Assembly: GCF_020873875.1 (NCBI RefSeq)
Contig: NZ_JAHWGU010000007.1
Location: forward strand, 1 to 64,000
Reading direction: 5' to 3'
Source of the DNA: Actinoplanes sp. DH11
GTDB taxonomy: Bacteria; Actinomycetota; Actinomycetes; Mycobacteriales; Micromonosporaceae
Length of the DNA stretch: 64,000 nt
The translations under genes and the position numbers were made by a program. Positions 53,249-62,974 of the stretch are shown one piece after another. The stretch's first letter is position 1. Each line of letters begins with the position of its first letter. The notes under the pieces are model-generated. The model was not told the DNA's origin. It was given only the letters and a program-made list of their open reading frames with translations, and did not search any database.

Positions 53249-54313
53249 GTGAACAGTCATTGGCTCAAGACGGTGGTACCCCTCGCGGTGCTCGCGATCC
53301 TCGCGCCGGCCTCGGCTTTCGCGATCACGAGCGCGTCGAAAGGGCAGCCGGGCAAGCCGTCCGGCATCGACCCGGTGTACGGCGTGTGCCGCGGCGTGGA
53401 TCCGGCGTGCTACAGCGACTGGGGCACCGAACGCGACAACAAGGTGCTGGTGTACTCGCGTACCGCGGGCCCGCGGCACGGCAACCTCGGGCGGGTCCTC
53501 GACCCCGACAACGCGGGTGTCCAGGGTCTGGGGCTCCCCCGTCCGTATGTGATCACGCACGACCACAGCGACCCGGCGGCCTGGCCGCGCCCCCTGGACA
53601 GCTCCAACGTGGCGCAGGCCGGGCTGGTCAGGATGCTGGAGGCCGACGGCATCGAGGTGCACGTCACCGAGGACGTGCAGGCCATGGAGCGGTTGAACGC
53701 CTCCTACCGGGCCGTGATCTTCATGAGTCCCACCCGCGACACGCTGTGGAACCACGCGCGTGGAGCGACCGGCGGCACCCGCCTCGACTGGGCCCGGGAG
53801 TCGCTGCGCAAGTACATCCAGGGCGGTGGCGGCTTCGTCGGCGTCCACAACGCCTTCGGCACGGAGTACGGCTGGCAGTGGTACGAGGGGCTGCTCGGCA
53901 ACGCCAACTACTACAACCACGGCCGCAGCCAGCCCGGTGACGTCGTCGTCGTCAACAACCGGGACGTGTCGACCAAGGATCTGCCGCGCCGCTGGGCGTT
54001 CTCCGACGAGTGGTACAACCTCGTCCCGTTCCCGACCGATGTGAACTTCCTCGCCACCGTGGACGAGCGGACGCTCGCCGACGGCGCGGGCGGGGAAGGC
54101 TCGCACCCCGGGCACCGCGACTTCCATCCGGTCACCTGGTGCCAGTACTACGACGGCGGCCGGTCCTGGGTCACCACCCTCGGGCACGAGGCGGCCGCCT
54201 TCCAGGCGAACTCCGCCTTCCCCGGCGCGGCCGAGTTCCAGGCACACCTGAAGCACGGCATCAAGTCCGCCATGGGCCTCGAGCCGTTCTGCGCGCCGGC
54301 CCGGCGCAAGTAG
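53249..54313 (+). CDS. secreted ThuA-like protein
   Basis: A 354-residue exported protein. The signal peptide is about 1-26 (TVVPLAVLAILAPASAFA). Then a ThuA-like class-I-glutamine-amidotransferase-type fold: KVLVYSRTAGPRHGN, LEADGIEVHVTEDVQAM, YRAVIFMSPTRD, YIQGGGGFVGVHNAFGTEYGW, and late GHEAAAFQ. ThuA proteins are linked to sugar (trehalose/glycoside) metabolism; the reaction is not established. GTG start with ACCGGGAG upstream. First of three co-directional secreted-protein genes, 16 bases before the PQQ dehydrogenase gene. Confidence 0.85.
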   Translation: MNSHWLKTVVPLAVLAILAPASAFAITSASKGQPGKPSGIDPVYGVCRGVDPACYSDWGTERDNKVLVYSRTAGPRHGNLGRVLDPDNAGVQGLGLPRPYVITHDHSDPAAWPRPLDSSNVAQAGLVRMLEADGIEVHVTEDVQAMERLNASYRAVIFMSPTRDTLWNHARGATGGTRLDWARESLRKYIQGGGGFVGVHNAFGTEYGWQWYEGLLGNANYYNHGRSQPGDVVVVNNRDVSTKDLPRRWAFSDEWYNLVPFPTDVNFLATVDERTLADGAGGEGSHPGHRDFHPVTWCQYYDGGRSWVTTLGHEAAAFQANSAFPGAAEFQAHLKHGIKSAMGLEPFCAPARRK

Positions 54314-54329
54314 TCACGGGAGGCGACTC

Positions 54330-57023
54330 ATGAAACCAGGAACTCTCGCACCGATCCTGTTCGCCGCCGTTGTCGCTGTCGGACCGTCGGCCGTCGTCGG
54401 GCCGTCGGCGGCCGTCGCGCACGGCCCCCGGGAGGGCGTCGAGTGGGCGGAACCGCCGGGTCTGGAACCGACCGGGGCGGACATGCCGACCGTCGGCGGT
54501 AACCTCGCGAACCAGCACTACTCGGGCCTGACGCAGATCTCCCGGCGCAACCTCGACAAACTCGGCCCGGCCTGGCGCACCCATGTCTCGGCTGTCGCGC
54601 CGGCCAGCGACGACGTCGGCCAGCAGACCACGCCCATCGTCGCCGACGGGGTCATCTACCTCGACACACCCCGCGGTGAGGTGATCGCCGTCGACGGCCG
54701 GACCGGTGCGCCCAAGTGGAAGTGGGCACCGGAGGGCTTCGCGACGGCTGACACGCGACGCGGCGTCTCCGTCGGTCAGGGCAAGGTCTACACCCTCGCC
54801 GACGGCGACCGCATCGTGGCCCTCGACCAGAACACCGGTGAGCAGGTTTGGGTCGTGCAACCGGCCGTCCAGGCGGGCGTCGACCTGGGCAACCTCGACC
54901 GGGTCGCGACGGTGTACCACGACGGCGTTGTCTACGCCCACGCCGCCAACGGCAACCGCGCGGCCGTCGTCGCGGTCCGGGCCAGCGACGGCGGTTACCT
55001 GTGGCACGTCTTCGGCGGGCCGGACCGCGGGACCGTCTACACCGACGTCAACGGCAATTCCGTCGACGCCGGTGCGACCTGGGGACCGGTGCTTCCCGAC
55101 GGCACCGAGTGCAACCTCGAGGGCGGCGCGACGCCGTGGATGCACGGCGCGATCGACCCCGCCCTCGGCTTCTACTACATGACCTTCGGCAACCCGCGCA
55201 GCTGCCGCAGCTCGCAGGACGGCTCCCAGCGCCCGGGTGACAACCTGTTCTCCACCACCATGGTCGCGGTCGACATGAAGACCGGCGCCTACAAGTGGCA
55301 CTACCAGTCGATCCGGCACGACGTGTGGGACATGGACAACGTCCACCCGCCGACCCTGGCCGACATCACCGTCAAGGGCCAGAAGCGCAAGGTGGTGTTC
55401 TACGGCAGCAAGTCGGGACACCAGTTCGTGCTCGACCGGACAACCGGCAAGCCCGTGCTCCCGGTCGTCGACAAACCGATGATCGTGGACTCCCGGCAGC
55501 ACAACGCCGCGACCCAGCCCTTCCCGGCGAAACGACTGCTGCCCGAATGCGTCGTCTGGCAGAAACTGGACCCGCGTACCGTCCCGGGTGACCCGTGGCG
55601 GGCCGTGCCCAACTACAACGGCTACCAGGCGGACGCCGACGGCAACCTGGTCTTCAACCCGGACAGCTACGTCAAGGCGGACGAGCCGTTCCTGACGTAC
55701 CCGCAGGGCTCCACCGCGACGCACCGGCGCGGCTGCATGTACGACCCGCAGTGGAACCTGCCGATCCTGTCGACCACCAGCCAGAACGGCGGTGGCGACT
55801 GGTCGAACAACTCCTACAGTCACCGCACGAACATGGTCTATTTCCCGTACGGCACCAACCCGGTGGCGCACTGGAACGGCGCCGCGGCCAACGGCCAGCG
55901 CGCCATCGGCCAGTACCAGACCGGTGGCCTCCTCGCCTACGACGCCTCGACCGGCGCCGTCCGGTGGCGCAACCACCTCGGCACCGACATGTCGCACGGT
56001 CAGGGGCCGTTGACGACCGCGAGCGATCTGCTGTTCGCCGGTCAGATCGACGGCCGCCTCCTGGCGATGGACGCCCGCGACGGTGACGTCCTGTGGGAGT
56101 TCCAGACCGGGTCCGGCATCGCCGGCGCTCCGATCACCTACCTGGTCGACGGCGAACAGTACGTCGCCGTCCTCGCCGCCGGGTCCACGAACCCGTACGG
56201 CGGCTCGGTGACACAGGGCGACTCGCTGTGGGCGTTCAAGCTCGGCGGCGCCTACACGACCGGGTCGGGCAGCCAGGAGGGGCCGGACACCGCTCCGCTG
56301 ACGATCCGCCGTCCCGTCCAGGGCGGCCCGGTCGACGGAGCGACGGTGAACAACACCGTCTATCTGGGCCGGTCGGACCGCACGACCGACACCGCCGCGG
56401 CGCGGGACAGCACCTCACAGGCCGGCATGAACCCGACTCACCTGCGGGTGTCGGTCGGGACCACCGTGACGTTCCTGAACCCGGGAGCGGAGACCTTCCC
56501 GAACTTCCCGAACCAGCTGCCGCACTGCGCGACCCAGTTCTTCGAAGGGCTCTTCAACCCCCGGCTCGACCCGGGCGAGCGCTCCGAGTTCACCTTCGAC
56601 CGGGCCGGTGAGTACTACTTCAACGACTGCACGGACCCGCGGCCGACCGGCAAGATCGAGGTGTATCCGGCGCCGCAGGACCTGCCGGGTGCGTTGCGGT
56701 TCGTGCCCGCCACCCTCGACCTCGGCTCGCGGACCGGGATCTTCACCGGGGTCCGCGGCGTGGTGACGGCGACCCTGAGCCTTCCGGCCGGACACCGGCT
56801 CGACGGTGACGTCGAGCTGCGGACGCCACTGTCGCGCTCCCCCGTCAAGGCCACCCGGGCGACGGCGATCGGCCGCACGCTGATCGTGACGTTCGACAAG
56901 GCGGACCTGGACAACAACGTCCCGCAGGGTGACGCGGTGCCGTTGACGCTGGTGGCCAACTTCCGGCACGACGGGGGCCAGAAGCAGCTCACCTCGACGG
57001 CGACGGTGCGGGTCCGCAAGTAG
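54330..57023 (+). CDS. PQQ-dependent dehydrogenase with cupredoxin-like C-terminal domain
   Basis: An 897-residue exported quinoprotein. The signal peptide is about 1-31. An eight-bladed PQQ propeller covers about 50-640 (MPTVGGNLANQHYSGLTQIS, TPIVADGVIYLDTPRGEVIAVD, DIPHP-like ADITVKGQKRKVVFYGSKSGH, GDVLWEFQTGSG). A cupredoxin-like region follows near 685-775 (LRVSVGTTVTFLNPGAETFPNF, PHCATQFFEG, EYYFNDCTDPRPTGKIEVY). In the last motif the usual Cys-x-x-His-x-x-Met is reduced to CTDPRPT, so only the Cys remains and type-1 copper binding is doubtful. It would oxidise an alcohol or sugar outside the cell. A last domain of about 110 residues is beta-rich. RBS GGGAGG. Confidence 0.88.
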   Translation: MKPGTLAPILFAAVVAVGPSAVVGPSAAVAHGPREGVEWAEPPGLEPTGADMPTVGGNLANQHYSGLTQISRRNLDKLGPAWRTHVSAVAPASDDVGQQTTPIVADGVIYLDTPRGEVIAVDGRTGAPKWKWAPEGFATADTRRGVSVGQGKVYTLADGDRIVALDQNTGEQVWVVQPAVQAGVDLGNLDRVATVYHDGVVYAHAANGNRAAVVAVRASDGGYLWHVFGGPDRGTVYTDVNGNSVDAGATWGPVLPDGTECNLEGGATPWMHGAIDPALGFYYMTFGNPRSCRSSQDGSQRPGDNLFSTTMVAVDMKTGAYKWHYQSIRHDVWDMDNVHPPTLADITVKGQKRKVVFYGSKSGHQFVLDRTTGKPVLPVVDKPMIVDSRQHNAATQPFPAKRLLPECVVWQKLDPRTVPGDPWRAVPNYNGYQADADGNLVFNPDSYVKADEPFLTYPQGSTATHRRGCMYDPQWNLPILSTTSQNGGGDWSNNSYSHRTNMVYFPYGTNPVAHWNGAAANGQRAIGQYQTGGLLAYDASTGAVRWRNHLGTDMSHGQGPLTTASDLLFAGQIDGRLLAMDARDGDVLWEFQTGSGIAGAPITYLVDGEQYVAVLAAGSTNPYGGSVTQGDSLWAFKLGGAYTTGSGSQEGPDTAPLTIRRPVQGGPVDGATVNNTVYLGRSDRTTDTAAARDSTSQAGMNPTHLRVSVGTTVTFLNPGAETFPNFPNQLPHCATQFFEGLFNPRLDPGERSEFTFDRAGEYYFNDCTDPRPTGKIEVYPAPQDLPGALRFVPATLDLGSRTGIFTGVRGVVTATLSLPAGHRLDGDVELRTPLSRSPVKATRATAIGRTLIVTFDKADLDNNVPQGDAVPLTLVANFRHDGGQKQLTSTATVRVRK

Positions 57024-57052
57024 CACACGGCACCGGCGAAAGGACCATCGTC

Positions 57053-58957
57053 ATGAGTACGATCGATCGACGCCGCCTGCTCCGGGGAACGGCCGCCCTC
57101 GCGGCGGCCGCGACCCTGACGGGCCAGGCCACCACCCGGCCGGCGGCCGGTGCGCGCCCGGGCGGGACGACCGCGAGCCCGCTCGGCGAACCGCAATCGC
57201 TGGACGGGCGTCCGTTCCCTGCCTACGACTGGTCCCGTGCCAGCAAGCTGCCGCGCGAGATGACCGGTTACTGGACGAAGTCCTTCGACGTCGCGGGGAC
57301 GACCCGGACGGCGAAGGTGTACATCTCGGCCGAGACACCCATCCGCTCCTACTACACGGTGATCGCCGTTCCCGACGGCGTCGCGACGAGCGAGTTCCTC
57401 CGGCGCGCCGACTGGGCCGGCGTCGCCGACCGGCGCGCGGAGGGCCTGTTCGTCCTGGAACCCGGCCCGGACGGCTGGGGCGGCGCCACGGAGGAGCTCG
57501 CCTACCTCGAAGCCGCGATGGCCTTCTTCCAGAACAACAGGTACTTCTCCATCTTCGGCCTGCACTACCTCGCCGGCTACGGCTCCGGCGCCGCGGCTCT
57601 GGAGGCCTGGGCGGTCGCGCACCCCTTGCGCGTCATCAGCCAGGTGTACGTCGACTCGCCGGGCCTGAGTGCGGACCATCTGGCCTCCTACGCCGGTCGA
57701 GAGTTCGGCGGCGAGACCGAGGGCAGCTACACCCCGGTCGACTTCCCCGACGGCTTCGACCTGATCAGGTACGACGAGACGGTCCTGCCCACCTGGTACA
57801 TCCGCCCCGACCGGCACACGATCGGCGCCAGCCTGTCCTACTGGAAGCGGGCCAACGACACCGGAGGCCGCGCCCGGCAGGACCCGACTCTCGGCACCGT
57901 GTACCGCCAGCGCCGCGACTCCCGTCGGTGGATGACCTCCCACGCCGGGCCGATCTCCCAGGTGGCGGTGCGGCAGCACCCCACGGACACCCGTCGCATC
58001 GTCGACTTCCTGACCCGGTACACCCGGTACGAGAACTTCTTCGCCTACGGCAACCAGCTCTTTCAGCGTGCCGACTACGCGCGACTGGGCGTCCAGGTGC
58101 GCACCATGATGGTGGCGGGCTTCGTCCGTGAGTACCTCGTCCACGTCCCCCGCGCCGCCCGCCGCCTGTGGGGCGACCGGGCGCCGGTCGTGTTCGTCTG
58201 GCCCGGCAACAGCCAGACCGCCAAGGTGTTCTTCGACGCCGCCCAGTGGTGGACGGTCGCGGAACGCGAGGGCTGCGTCCTCGTGGTCATCGGTGAGCAG
58301 TACAGCGCCACCTCCGTGTCGGTCAGCCACCGCGACTCGCACACCTTCTACCGGCAGCTGCGCGAGGTGATCACCGACGAGTTCGCGGTCGACCCGACGA
58401 GGTTCTACTCCACCGGGCAGTCCGCCGGCAGCGCGGTGACCCAGAACTTCGCGATCGCCTATCCGGAGTACTTCGCCGCGGTGGCCTCGACGTCGTTCAC
58501 CACCGCACCGGACGCCGCCGGCACAGTGACCATCGACGGCGTCCAGGTCCCGGCCAGCGGCCGGCCGATCCCCAACTACCAGATCTACGGGTACGGCGAC
58601 CTCGGCTTCCTCGCCGGTGACCTCTGGGACGACACGCAGAACTCGCTCGACAGCTGGGCGCAGTACCACCTGCGTACCAACGGGCTGACACTCGCCGGCG
58701 TGGACACCGTCGCGGGCCGGCGTCACGGCTGGCACGACCGCTTCCAGACCTGGACGTGGCGCGACGGCGACACCGCGGCCCCGGTCCTGAAGTTGTCCAA
58801 GAACCTGTACCGCTCGCACAACACCATGCCCGAGGAGTCACCGCTGTTGTGGGACTTCCTCAAGCACTACAGCAGTGAGGCCGACCGTGACGGCACCGTC
58901 GTCCGGTACTACAGCCGCTCCGCGTTCCGGAACCCCCGGGACCGCAAGCGGCTCTGA
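57053..58957 (+). CDS. Tat-exported alpha/beta-hydrolase, PHB-depolymerase-like
   Basis: A 634-residue esterase. Tat signal: MSTIDRRRLLRGTAALAAAA. The N-terminal half (about 60-360) is an accessory domain (YWTKSFDVAGTTRTAKVYI) and the C-terminal half is an alpha/beta hydrolase (APVVFVWPGNSQTAKVFFD, then nucleophile elbow STGQSAGSAVTQNFA with Ser near 456, late His in RRHGWHDRF). The family includes polyhydroxyalkanoate depolymerases and feruloyl-type esterases; the substrate is not clear. It begins 29 bases after the PQQ-dehydrogenase stop, so it completes the operon. Being Tat-exported it probably folds before export. Confidence 0.82.
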   Translation: MSTIDRRRLLRGTAALAAAATLTGQATTRPAAGARPGGTTASPLGEPQSLDGRPFPAYDWSRASKLPREMTGYWTKSFDVAGTTRTAKVYISAETPIRSYYTVIAVPDGVATSEFLRRADWAGVADRRAEGLFVLEPGPDGWGGATEELAYLEAAMAFFQNNRYFSIFGLHYLAGYGSGAAALEAWAVAHPLRVISQVYVDSPGLSADHLASYAGREFGGETEGSYTPVDFPDGFDLIRYDETVLPTWYIRPDRHTIGASLSYWKRANDTGGRARQDPTLGTVYRQRRDSRRWMTSHAGPISQVAVRQHPTDTRRIVDFLTRYTRYENFFAYGNQLFQRADYARLGVQVRTMMVAGFVREYLVHVPRAARRLWGDRAPVVFVWPGNSQTAKVFFDAAQWWTVAEREGCVLVVIGEQYSATSVSVSHRDSHTFYRQLREVITDEFAVDPTRFYSTGQSAGSAVTQNFAIAYPEYFAAVASTSFTTAPDAAGTVTIDGVQVPASGRPIPNYQIYGYGDLGFLAGDLWDDTQNSLDSWAQYHLRTNGLTLAGVDTVAGRRHGWHDRFQTWTWRDGDTAAPVLKLSKNLYRSHNTMPEESPLLWDFLKHYSSEADRDGTVVRYYSRSAFRNPRDRKRL

Positions 58958-58971
58958 TCCGCCGCGGTGGT

Positions 58972-58994
58972 GGGGCCGGCGGTCCGCCGGCCCC
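58972..58994. terminator. hairpin terminator between convergent operons
   Basis: Arms GGGGCCGGCGG (58972-58982) and CCGCCGGCCCC (58984-58994) with a one-base centre, followed by TTT. It lies between the esterase stop (58957) and the DctP stop (59006). Confidence 0.8.
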
Positions 58995-59005
58995 TTTCCG
59001 CGCGG

Positions 59006-60040
59006 TCAGGCCGAGGCGCGGATGCTCTTGTAGAGCTCCAGGTTCTCGCCGGTGAAGTGGGTGTTGAAGTACGCTTCCGCCTTGCTGATGAACGCCTCCC
59101 GATCAACCTGGTCGATCTCCACCACGGTGCGGGTGGAGTCGCCACGCCAGCCGTCGAGGACCTTCTCGGTCTCGTCGTCGACGCACTTGCGGTTCTCGGC
59201 GCGGATGTCGTGGACGGCCTTGAAGAGCGCGTCCTTCTGCGGCTGGCTCATCTTCTCGAGGGTCTTGTCGGACATCACGACGTAGTGGGTGCCGACCTGG
59301 TGGTTGGTGAGGCTGGCGACCTTGAGGATCTCGTCGAACTTCTGCGCGTGGGTGGCCACGACCGGGTTCTCCTGGCCCTGGGCCACGCCCTGCTGCAGTG
59401 CCAGGTAGAGCTCCTCGACGGCGATCGCGACGGCGTCGGCACCGAGCGCCTTGGCGTTGGCGAGGAACTGCGGCGTGTTCGGGAAGCGGATCTTCTTGCC
59501 GGCGAGATCCGCCGGTTTGCGGATCGGCTCGGTGGCGGTGAACGTCCGCATCCCGAAGTACCAGGCGTCGACGATGGTGGTGCCGGTCGCGGTGTTGAAC
59601 TCGGTGAAGAAGTCCTTGCCGTTCTGGTCGACCCACTTGAAGAAGTGGTCGACGTCGTTGAACGCGTAGGCCGCGTCGAGCACGCCGATCTGCGGGAAGG
59701 CGGTGGACATCGCCGAGCCGCCCTGCAGGTCGATGTCGATGTCGCCGCTCTGCACGCCGGCGTAGCGTTCGGCGTCCGGGCCGAGCTGGCTGTTCGGGAA
59801 CATGTCGATGGTGAGGCCGAGGTTCTGCGCCTCGACCCGTTCCTTGAGCAGTTTCATGCCGCAGTAGTAGTTCGGCTGGCTCTCCGGCTGAGAGCTGCCG
59901 ATCTTGATGGTCAGGGTGGGGTTCTCGCCTTCGGCGGCGGGGGTGTTGCTCGAGGTGGAGCACCCTGCGGCGAGAACGAGTGCTATCGGAAGGGTGAGCG
60001 CCGCGGTGATGCGGCGCCACCCTGCGGGACGTTGGTGCAT
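59006..60040 (-). CDS. dctP: TRAP transporter solute-binding lipoprotein
   Basis: A 344-residue DctP-family protein. Lipobox ALVLAAGCSTS (Cys near 27), then the binding domain: IKIGSSQPESQPNYYCGMKL, DIDLQGGSAMSTAFPQIGV, the conserved substrate-anchoring Arg in the RTFTATEPIRKPADLAGKK region, and KKIRFPNTP. It delivers an organic acid, often a sugar acid, to the DctQM membrane part. ATG at 60040 with GGAGGAG upstream. It is the last gene of the unit and lies 39 bases after dctM. Confidence 0.93.
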   Translation of the reverse strand: MHQRPAGWRRITAALTLPIALVLAAGCSTSSNTPAAEGENPTLTIKIGSSQPESQPNYYCGMKLLKERVEAQNLGLTIDMFPNSQLGPDAERYAGVQSGDIDIDLQGGSAMSTAFPQIGVLDAAYAFNDVDHFFKWVDQNGKDFFTEFNTATGTTIVDAWYFGMRTFTATEPIRKPADLAGKKIRFPNTPQFLANAKALGADAVAIAVEELYLALQQGVAQGQENPVVATHAQKFDEILKVASLTNHQVGTHYVVMSDKTLEKMSQPQKDALFKAVHDIRAENRKCVDDETEKVLDGWRGDSTRTVVEIDQVDREAFISKAEAYFNTHFTGENLELYKSIRASA

Positions 60041-60079
60041 GGCGTTTCTCCTCCCGGTGTGGGATGGCGGGCCGGTGGG

Positions 60080-61360
60080 TCAGAAGCCGAGGAGGCCGGG
60101 TAGCCAGAGCACGAGGCCGGGCAGCGCGGTGACCAGGATCAGCACGGCGACCAGGGGTATGAGGAACGGGGCGACGCCGCGGAACACGACGTCGACCGGT
60201 TTGCCGATGACGGAGCTGGTGATGTACAGGACGCTTCCCACGGGTGGGGTCAGCAGGCCGATCATCAGATTGATGATCATGACGACGCCGAAGTAGATGG
60301 GATCGACGCCGAGGTCGAGGGCGATCGGCAGCAAGACCGGCACCGTCACTAGGATGATCGCGGTGGCGTCGATCAGTGCGCCGAGGATCAGCAGGATGAT
60401 GTTGACCAGGATCATGAAGACCCACGGGCTCTCCGTGACGGCCGTGAGGTACTCGGCGATGTTCCGGGAGACGTGGGCCCGGGTGAGGATCAGGCCCAGC
60501 AGCGCGGCCGCACCGAGGATCAGGGTGATGCCGGCGGTGATGACCGCGGTCTCACGCAGTGCCTGCAGCAGCAGCCGCGGTGTCGCGGAACGATAGATCA
60601 GGCCGAGCACGAGCATGTAGAGAACCGCGACGGCGGCCGCCTCGGTGGGTGTGAAGGTGCCGGACAGGATGCCACCCAGCAGGATCACCGGCGTCAGCAA
60701 CGGGCCGACGGCGCCCACTGCGGCACGGGTGAACCGGCCGCGGTCGAACGGCACCGAGCCGAACTGCGGCCGTCGCATCGTCCAGAGCAGGATGTAGACG
60801 CACAGGCCGGCAGCCATGGCGAACGCCGGAAGGACGGACGCGGCGAACAGGGCACCGGTGGACACGGTCGCGGTCGCGGCGTAGATGACCGCGGGGATGC
60901 TCGGCGGCATCACCGGGCTGATGAGCGACGACGAGGCGGTGAGCCCGGCAGCGAATCCGGCGGGATAGCCGGCTTTGACCATCGCCGGGATCTGCATCTT
61001 GCCCAGGCCGGCCACGTCGGCGAGCGCGGAGCCGCTCATCCAGGAGAAACCGACCGCGGAACCGACGTTGACGTACGCCAGGTTGCCGCGCAGCCGACCG
61101 AGAGCGGCGAGGCAGAACTCGTAGAGCCGGTCGGCGATGCCGAGCCGGTTCGCCAGCACGCCGACCAGGATGAACAGGGGGACGGCCAGCAGCGGGAAGC
61201 TGTTGAGACCGTCGAAGGTGGTCTTCAGGGCGAAACCTGCGGAGCGGCCGTCGGCGAGCGCGTACCACAGGCTGGGGCCGATGAAGGCGAGGCCGACCGG
61301 CACCCGGATGAACAGCAGCAGAGCGATGATCGCGCCGACCATCCACAGTTCGAGGATCAT
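60080..61360 (-). CDS. dctM: TRAP transporter large permease
   Basis: A 426-residue DctM protein with about twelve helices and typical family text (FIRVPVGLAFIGPSLWYAL at the start; SLISPVMPPSIPAVIYAATA; GILSGTFTPTEAAAVAVLY; LTPPVGSVLYITSSV near the end). It uses a Na+ or H+ gradient for uptake. The start overlaps the dctQ stop by 4 bases. Confidence 0.94.
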   Translation of the reverse strand: MILELWMVGAIIALLLFIRVPVGLAFIGPSLWYALADGRSAGFALKTTFDGLNSFPLLAVPLFILVGVLANRLGIADRLYEFCLAALGRLRGNLAYVNVGSAVGFSWMSGSALADVAGLGKMQIPAMVKAGYPAGFAAGLTASSSLISPVMPPSIPAVIYAATATVSTGALFAASVLPAFAMAAGLCVYILLWTMRRPQFGSVPFDRGRFTRAAVGAVGPLLTPVILLGGILSGTFTPTEAAAVAVLYMLVLGLIYRSATPRLLLQALRETAVITAGITLILGAAALLGLILTRAHVSRNIAEYLTAVTESPWVFMILVNIILLILGALIDATAIILVTVPVLLPIALDLGVDPIYFGVVMIINLMIGLLTPPVGSVLYITSSVIGKPVDVVFRGVAPFLIPLVAVLILVTALPGLVLWLPGLLGF

Positions 61361-61887
61361 CTCGCCTCCGCCGCGTCGAAAGGCACGTCGTCACGGTTGG
61401 CGGTGAAGACCCGCACGAAGGCCCGCACGGTGCCGGAGGCGAAGCCGAGCATCGGGATTGCGTAGAGCGTCCAGATCGGGATGCCCAGTGCGGCGGTCGT
61501 CCGCGTGGGGTAGGCCTGGATCAGCTTCCAGGCCTCCCAGACGAGCACCGCGCAGATCAGGCCGGTCACCGCGGCGGACACGGCTTTGACCACGACGAAG
61601 GCCCGCCCTTTGACCAGGTAGTCGATGACCTGGATGGTGATGTGGCCGTTGTTGCCGATCAGGTAGCCCACCATGATGAAGGTCAGCACGATCAGCGAAT
61701 AGTTGGCGAGCTCACTGACGCCGGGCCAGTTGAGCGCCGGCACGTACCGGCTGATCACTTGCCAGAGCACGCTGACGAAGATCGTCGTCAGCGCGAGGCA
61801 GGCGATCCACAGCTCGCCCGCCGCCCAGACGCGCAGGACTCTCGGCTCACGCCACTGCCGATCCGGCTCGGGACGGGTGGTCAACAA
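61357..61887 (-). CDS. dctQ: TRAP transporter small permease
   Basis: A 176-residue DctQ protein with four helices (LWIACLALTTIFVSVLWQVIS, VSELANYSLIVLTFIMVGYLI, FVVVKAVSAAVTGLICAVLV, IWTLYAIPMLGFASGTVRAFV). First gene of the minus-strand dctQMP unit, divergent from the IclR-type regulator, which probably controls it. Confidence 0.9.
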   Translation of the reverse strand: MLTTRPEPDRQWREPRVLRVWAAGELWIACLALTTIFVSVLWQVISRYVPALNWPGVSELANYSLIVLTFIMVGYLIGNNGHITIQVIDYLVKGRAFVVVKAVSAAVTGLICAVLVWEAWKLIQAYPTRTTAALGIPIWTLYAIPMLGFASGTVRAFVRVFTANRDDVPFDAAEAR

Positions 61888-62153
61888 TGCGCCCTCGCTC
61901 TCAGGTGGATGTCTGTCGCGACACGAGGTGCCACGGGATGTGCGATCTCGACGCTCTACGACTATCCGCCAGCCGGACCTGATAGACCACTGTGCGGACT
62001 AGCTGTAAAGTACGGGCGGCCCCCGCTCCTGGCAAGGGATCGAGCCCGGACCGTTACGCACAGGTGAAAGGCGAGCCCCGCGAGCGAGAATGGTGGCGAG
62101 GCAGGAAGGATGGTCGGCGGACCATTCCCGGGACCCGAGGAGAGTGCACAACC

Positions 62154-62963
62154 GTGGACGCGCCCCCCACCCGCAATTCCGCGGCCAAGCCGTCCGCGGC
62201 GGAGGCCGTCGATCAGCAGGGGGTGCGAAGCGTCCAGCGGGCGCTGGGCATCCTCGGCCTGCTGACCGATGACCGGCCCACCGTCTCCGTCCGCACCATC
62301 GTGGAGGAGACCGGCCTGGCCAAGACCACGGTGCTGCGGCTGGTGTCGACCCTGGAGCAGAGCGGCCTGCTCTGGGCCACCGGCAACGGGTACATGGCGG
62401 GACCGGGCCTCTGGCGGTGGGCGCATCTGGCCCGGCGCAGCTGGGAGCTGCCGCCCGAGACGCAGCGCGAGATGCGTGAGCTGGCCGCGCGCCGGCGCGA
62501 GACCGTGAACATGTACGTGGTCCGCGACATCTACCGGGTCTGCGTCGCCCAGCAGGAGAGTCCGCAGCCGCTGCGGCACGTCGTCCAGGTCGGCGACGAG
62601 CTGCCGATGTGGGCGGGCGCCTCCTCGAAGGTCCTGTTGCGCGACGCCGCCGATGGGCTTCTGGAGCGCATCGCCAAGCAGTCGCCGCACGGCCCGGAGC
62701 ACGCGGCGACGATGCGCGAGTGGATCGACGAGACGGCCACCAAGGGGTACGGCGAGAGCCACGGTGAGCGCGAGGCCGGGCTGTCCGCCGTGGCCGTTCC
62801 CATTCTTGGCCGGTCCGGCAGTGTCGTGGCCGCGCTGGCGCTGAGCGGGCCCACCGTCCGCTTCACCCCCGACCAGGTCGCCGCGTTCGCCGCCGACCTG
62901 CGGCAGATGGCCTCGCAGATGGCCGACCGGGGGTTCGACAGCCCCTTCGGCAGCGGCGGCTGA
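62154..62963 (+). CDS. IclR-family transcriptional regulator
   Basis: A 269-residue regulator with an N-terminal winged helix (VRSVQRALGILGLLTDDRPT, IVEETGLAKTTVLRLVSTLEQ) and an IclR effector domain (YVVRDIYRVCVAQQESPQPL, WAGASSKVLLRDA, AVPILGRSGSVVAALALSGP). The GTG at 62154 follows GAGGAGAG, so the longer open frame upstream is not used. Divergent from the TRAP operon, which it is likely to regulate in response to its substrate. Confidence 0.92.
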   Translation: MDAPPTRNSAAKPSAAEAVDQQGVRSVQRALGILGLLTDDRPTVSVRTIVEETGLAKTTVLRLVSTLEQSGLLWATGNGYMAGPGLWRWAHLARRSWELPPETQREMRELAARRRETVNMYVVRDIYRVCVAQQESPQPLRHVVQVGDELPMWAGASSKVLLRDAADGLLERIAKQSPHGPEHAATMREWIDETATKGYGESHGEREAGLSAVAVPILGRSGSVVAALALSGPTVRFTPDQVAAFAADLRQMASQMADRGFDSPFGSGG

Positions 62964-62974
62964 CCCGTCCCCCG

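Noticed and set aside
56615..58819. 734-codon minus-strand frame opposite the esterase
   Set aside because: Val/Gly/Arg-rich shadow; the Tat signal and GQSAG elbow are on the plus strand.
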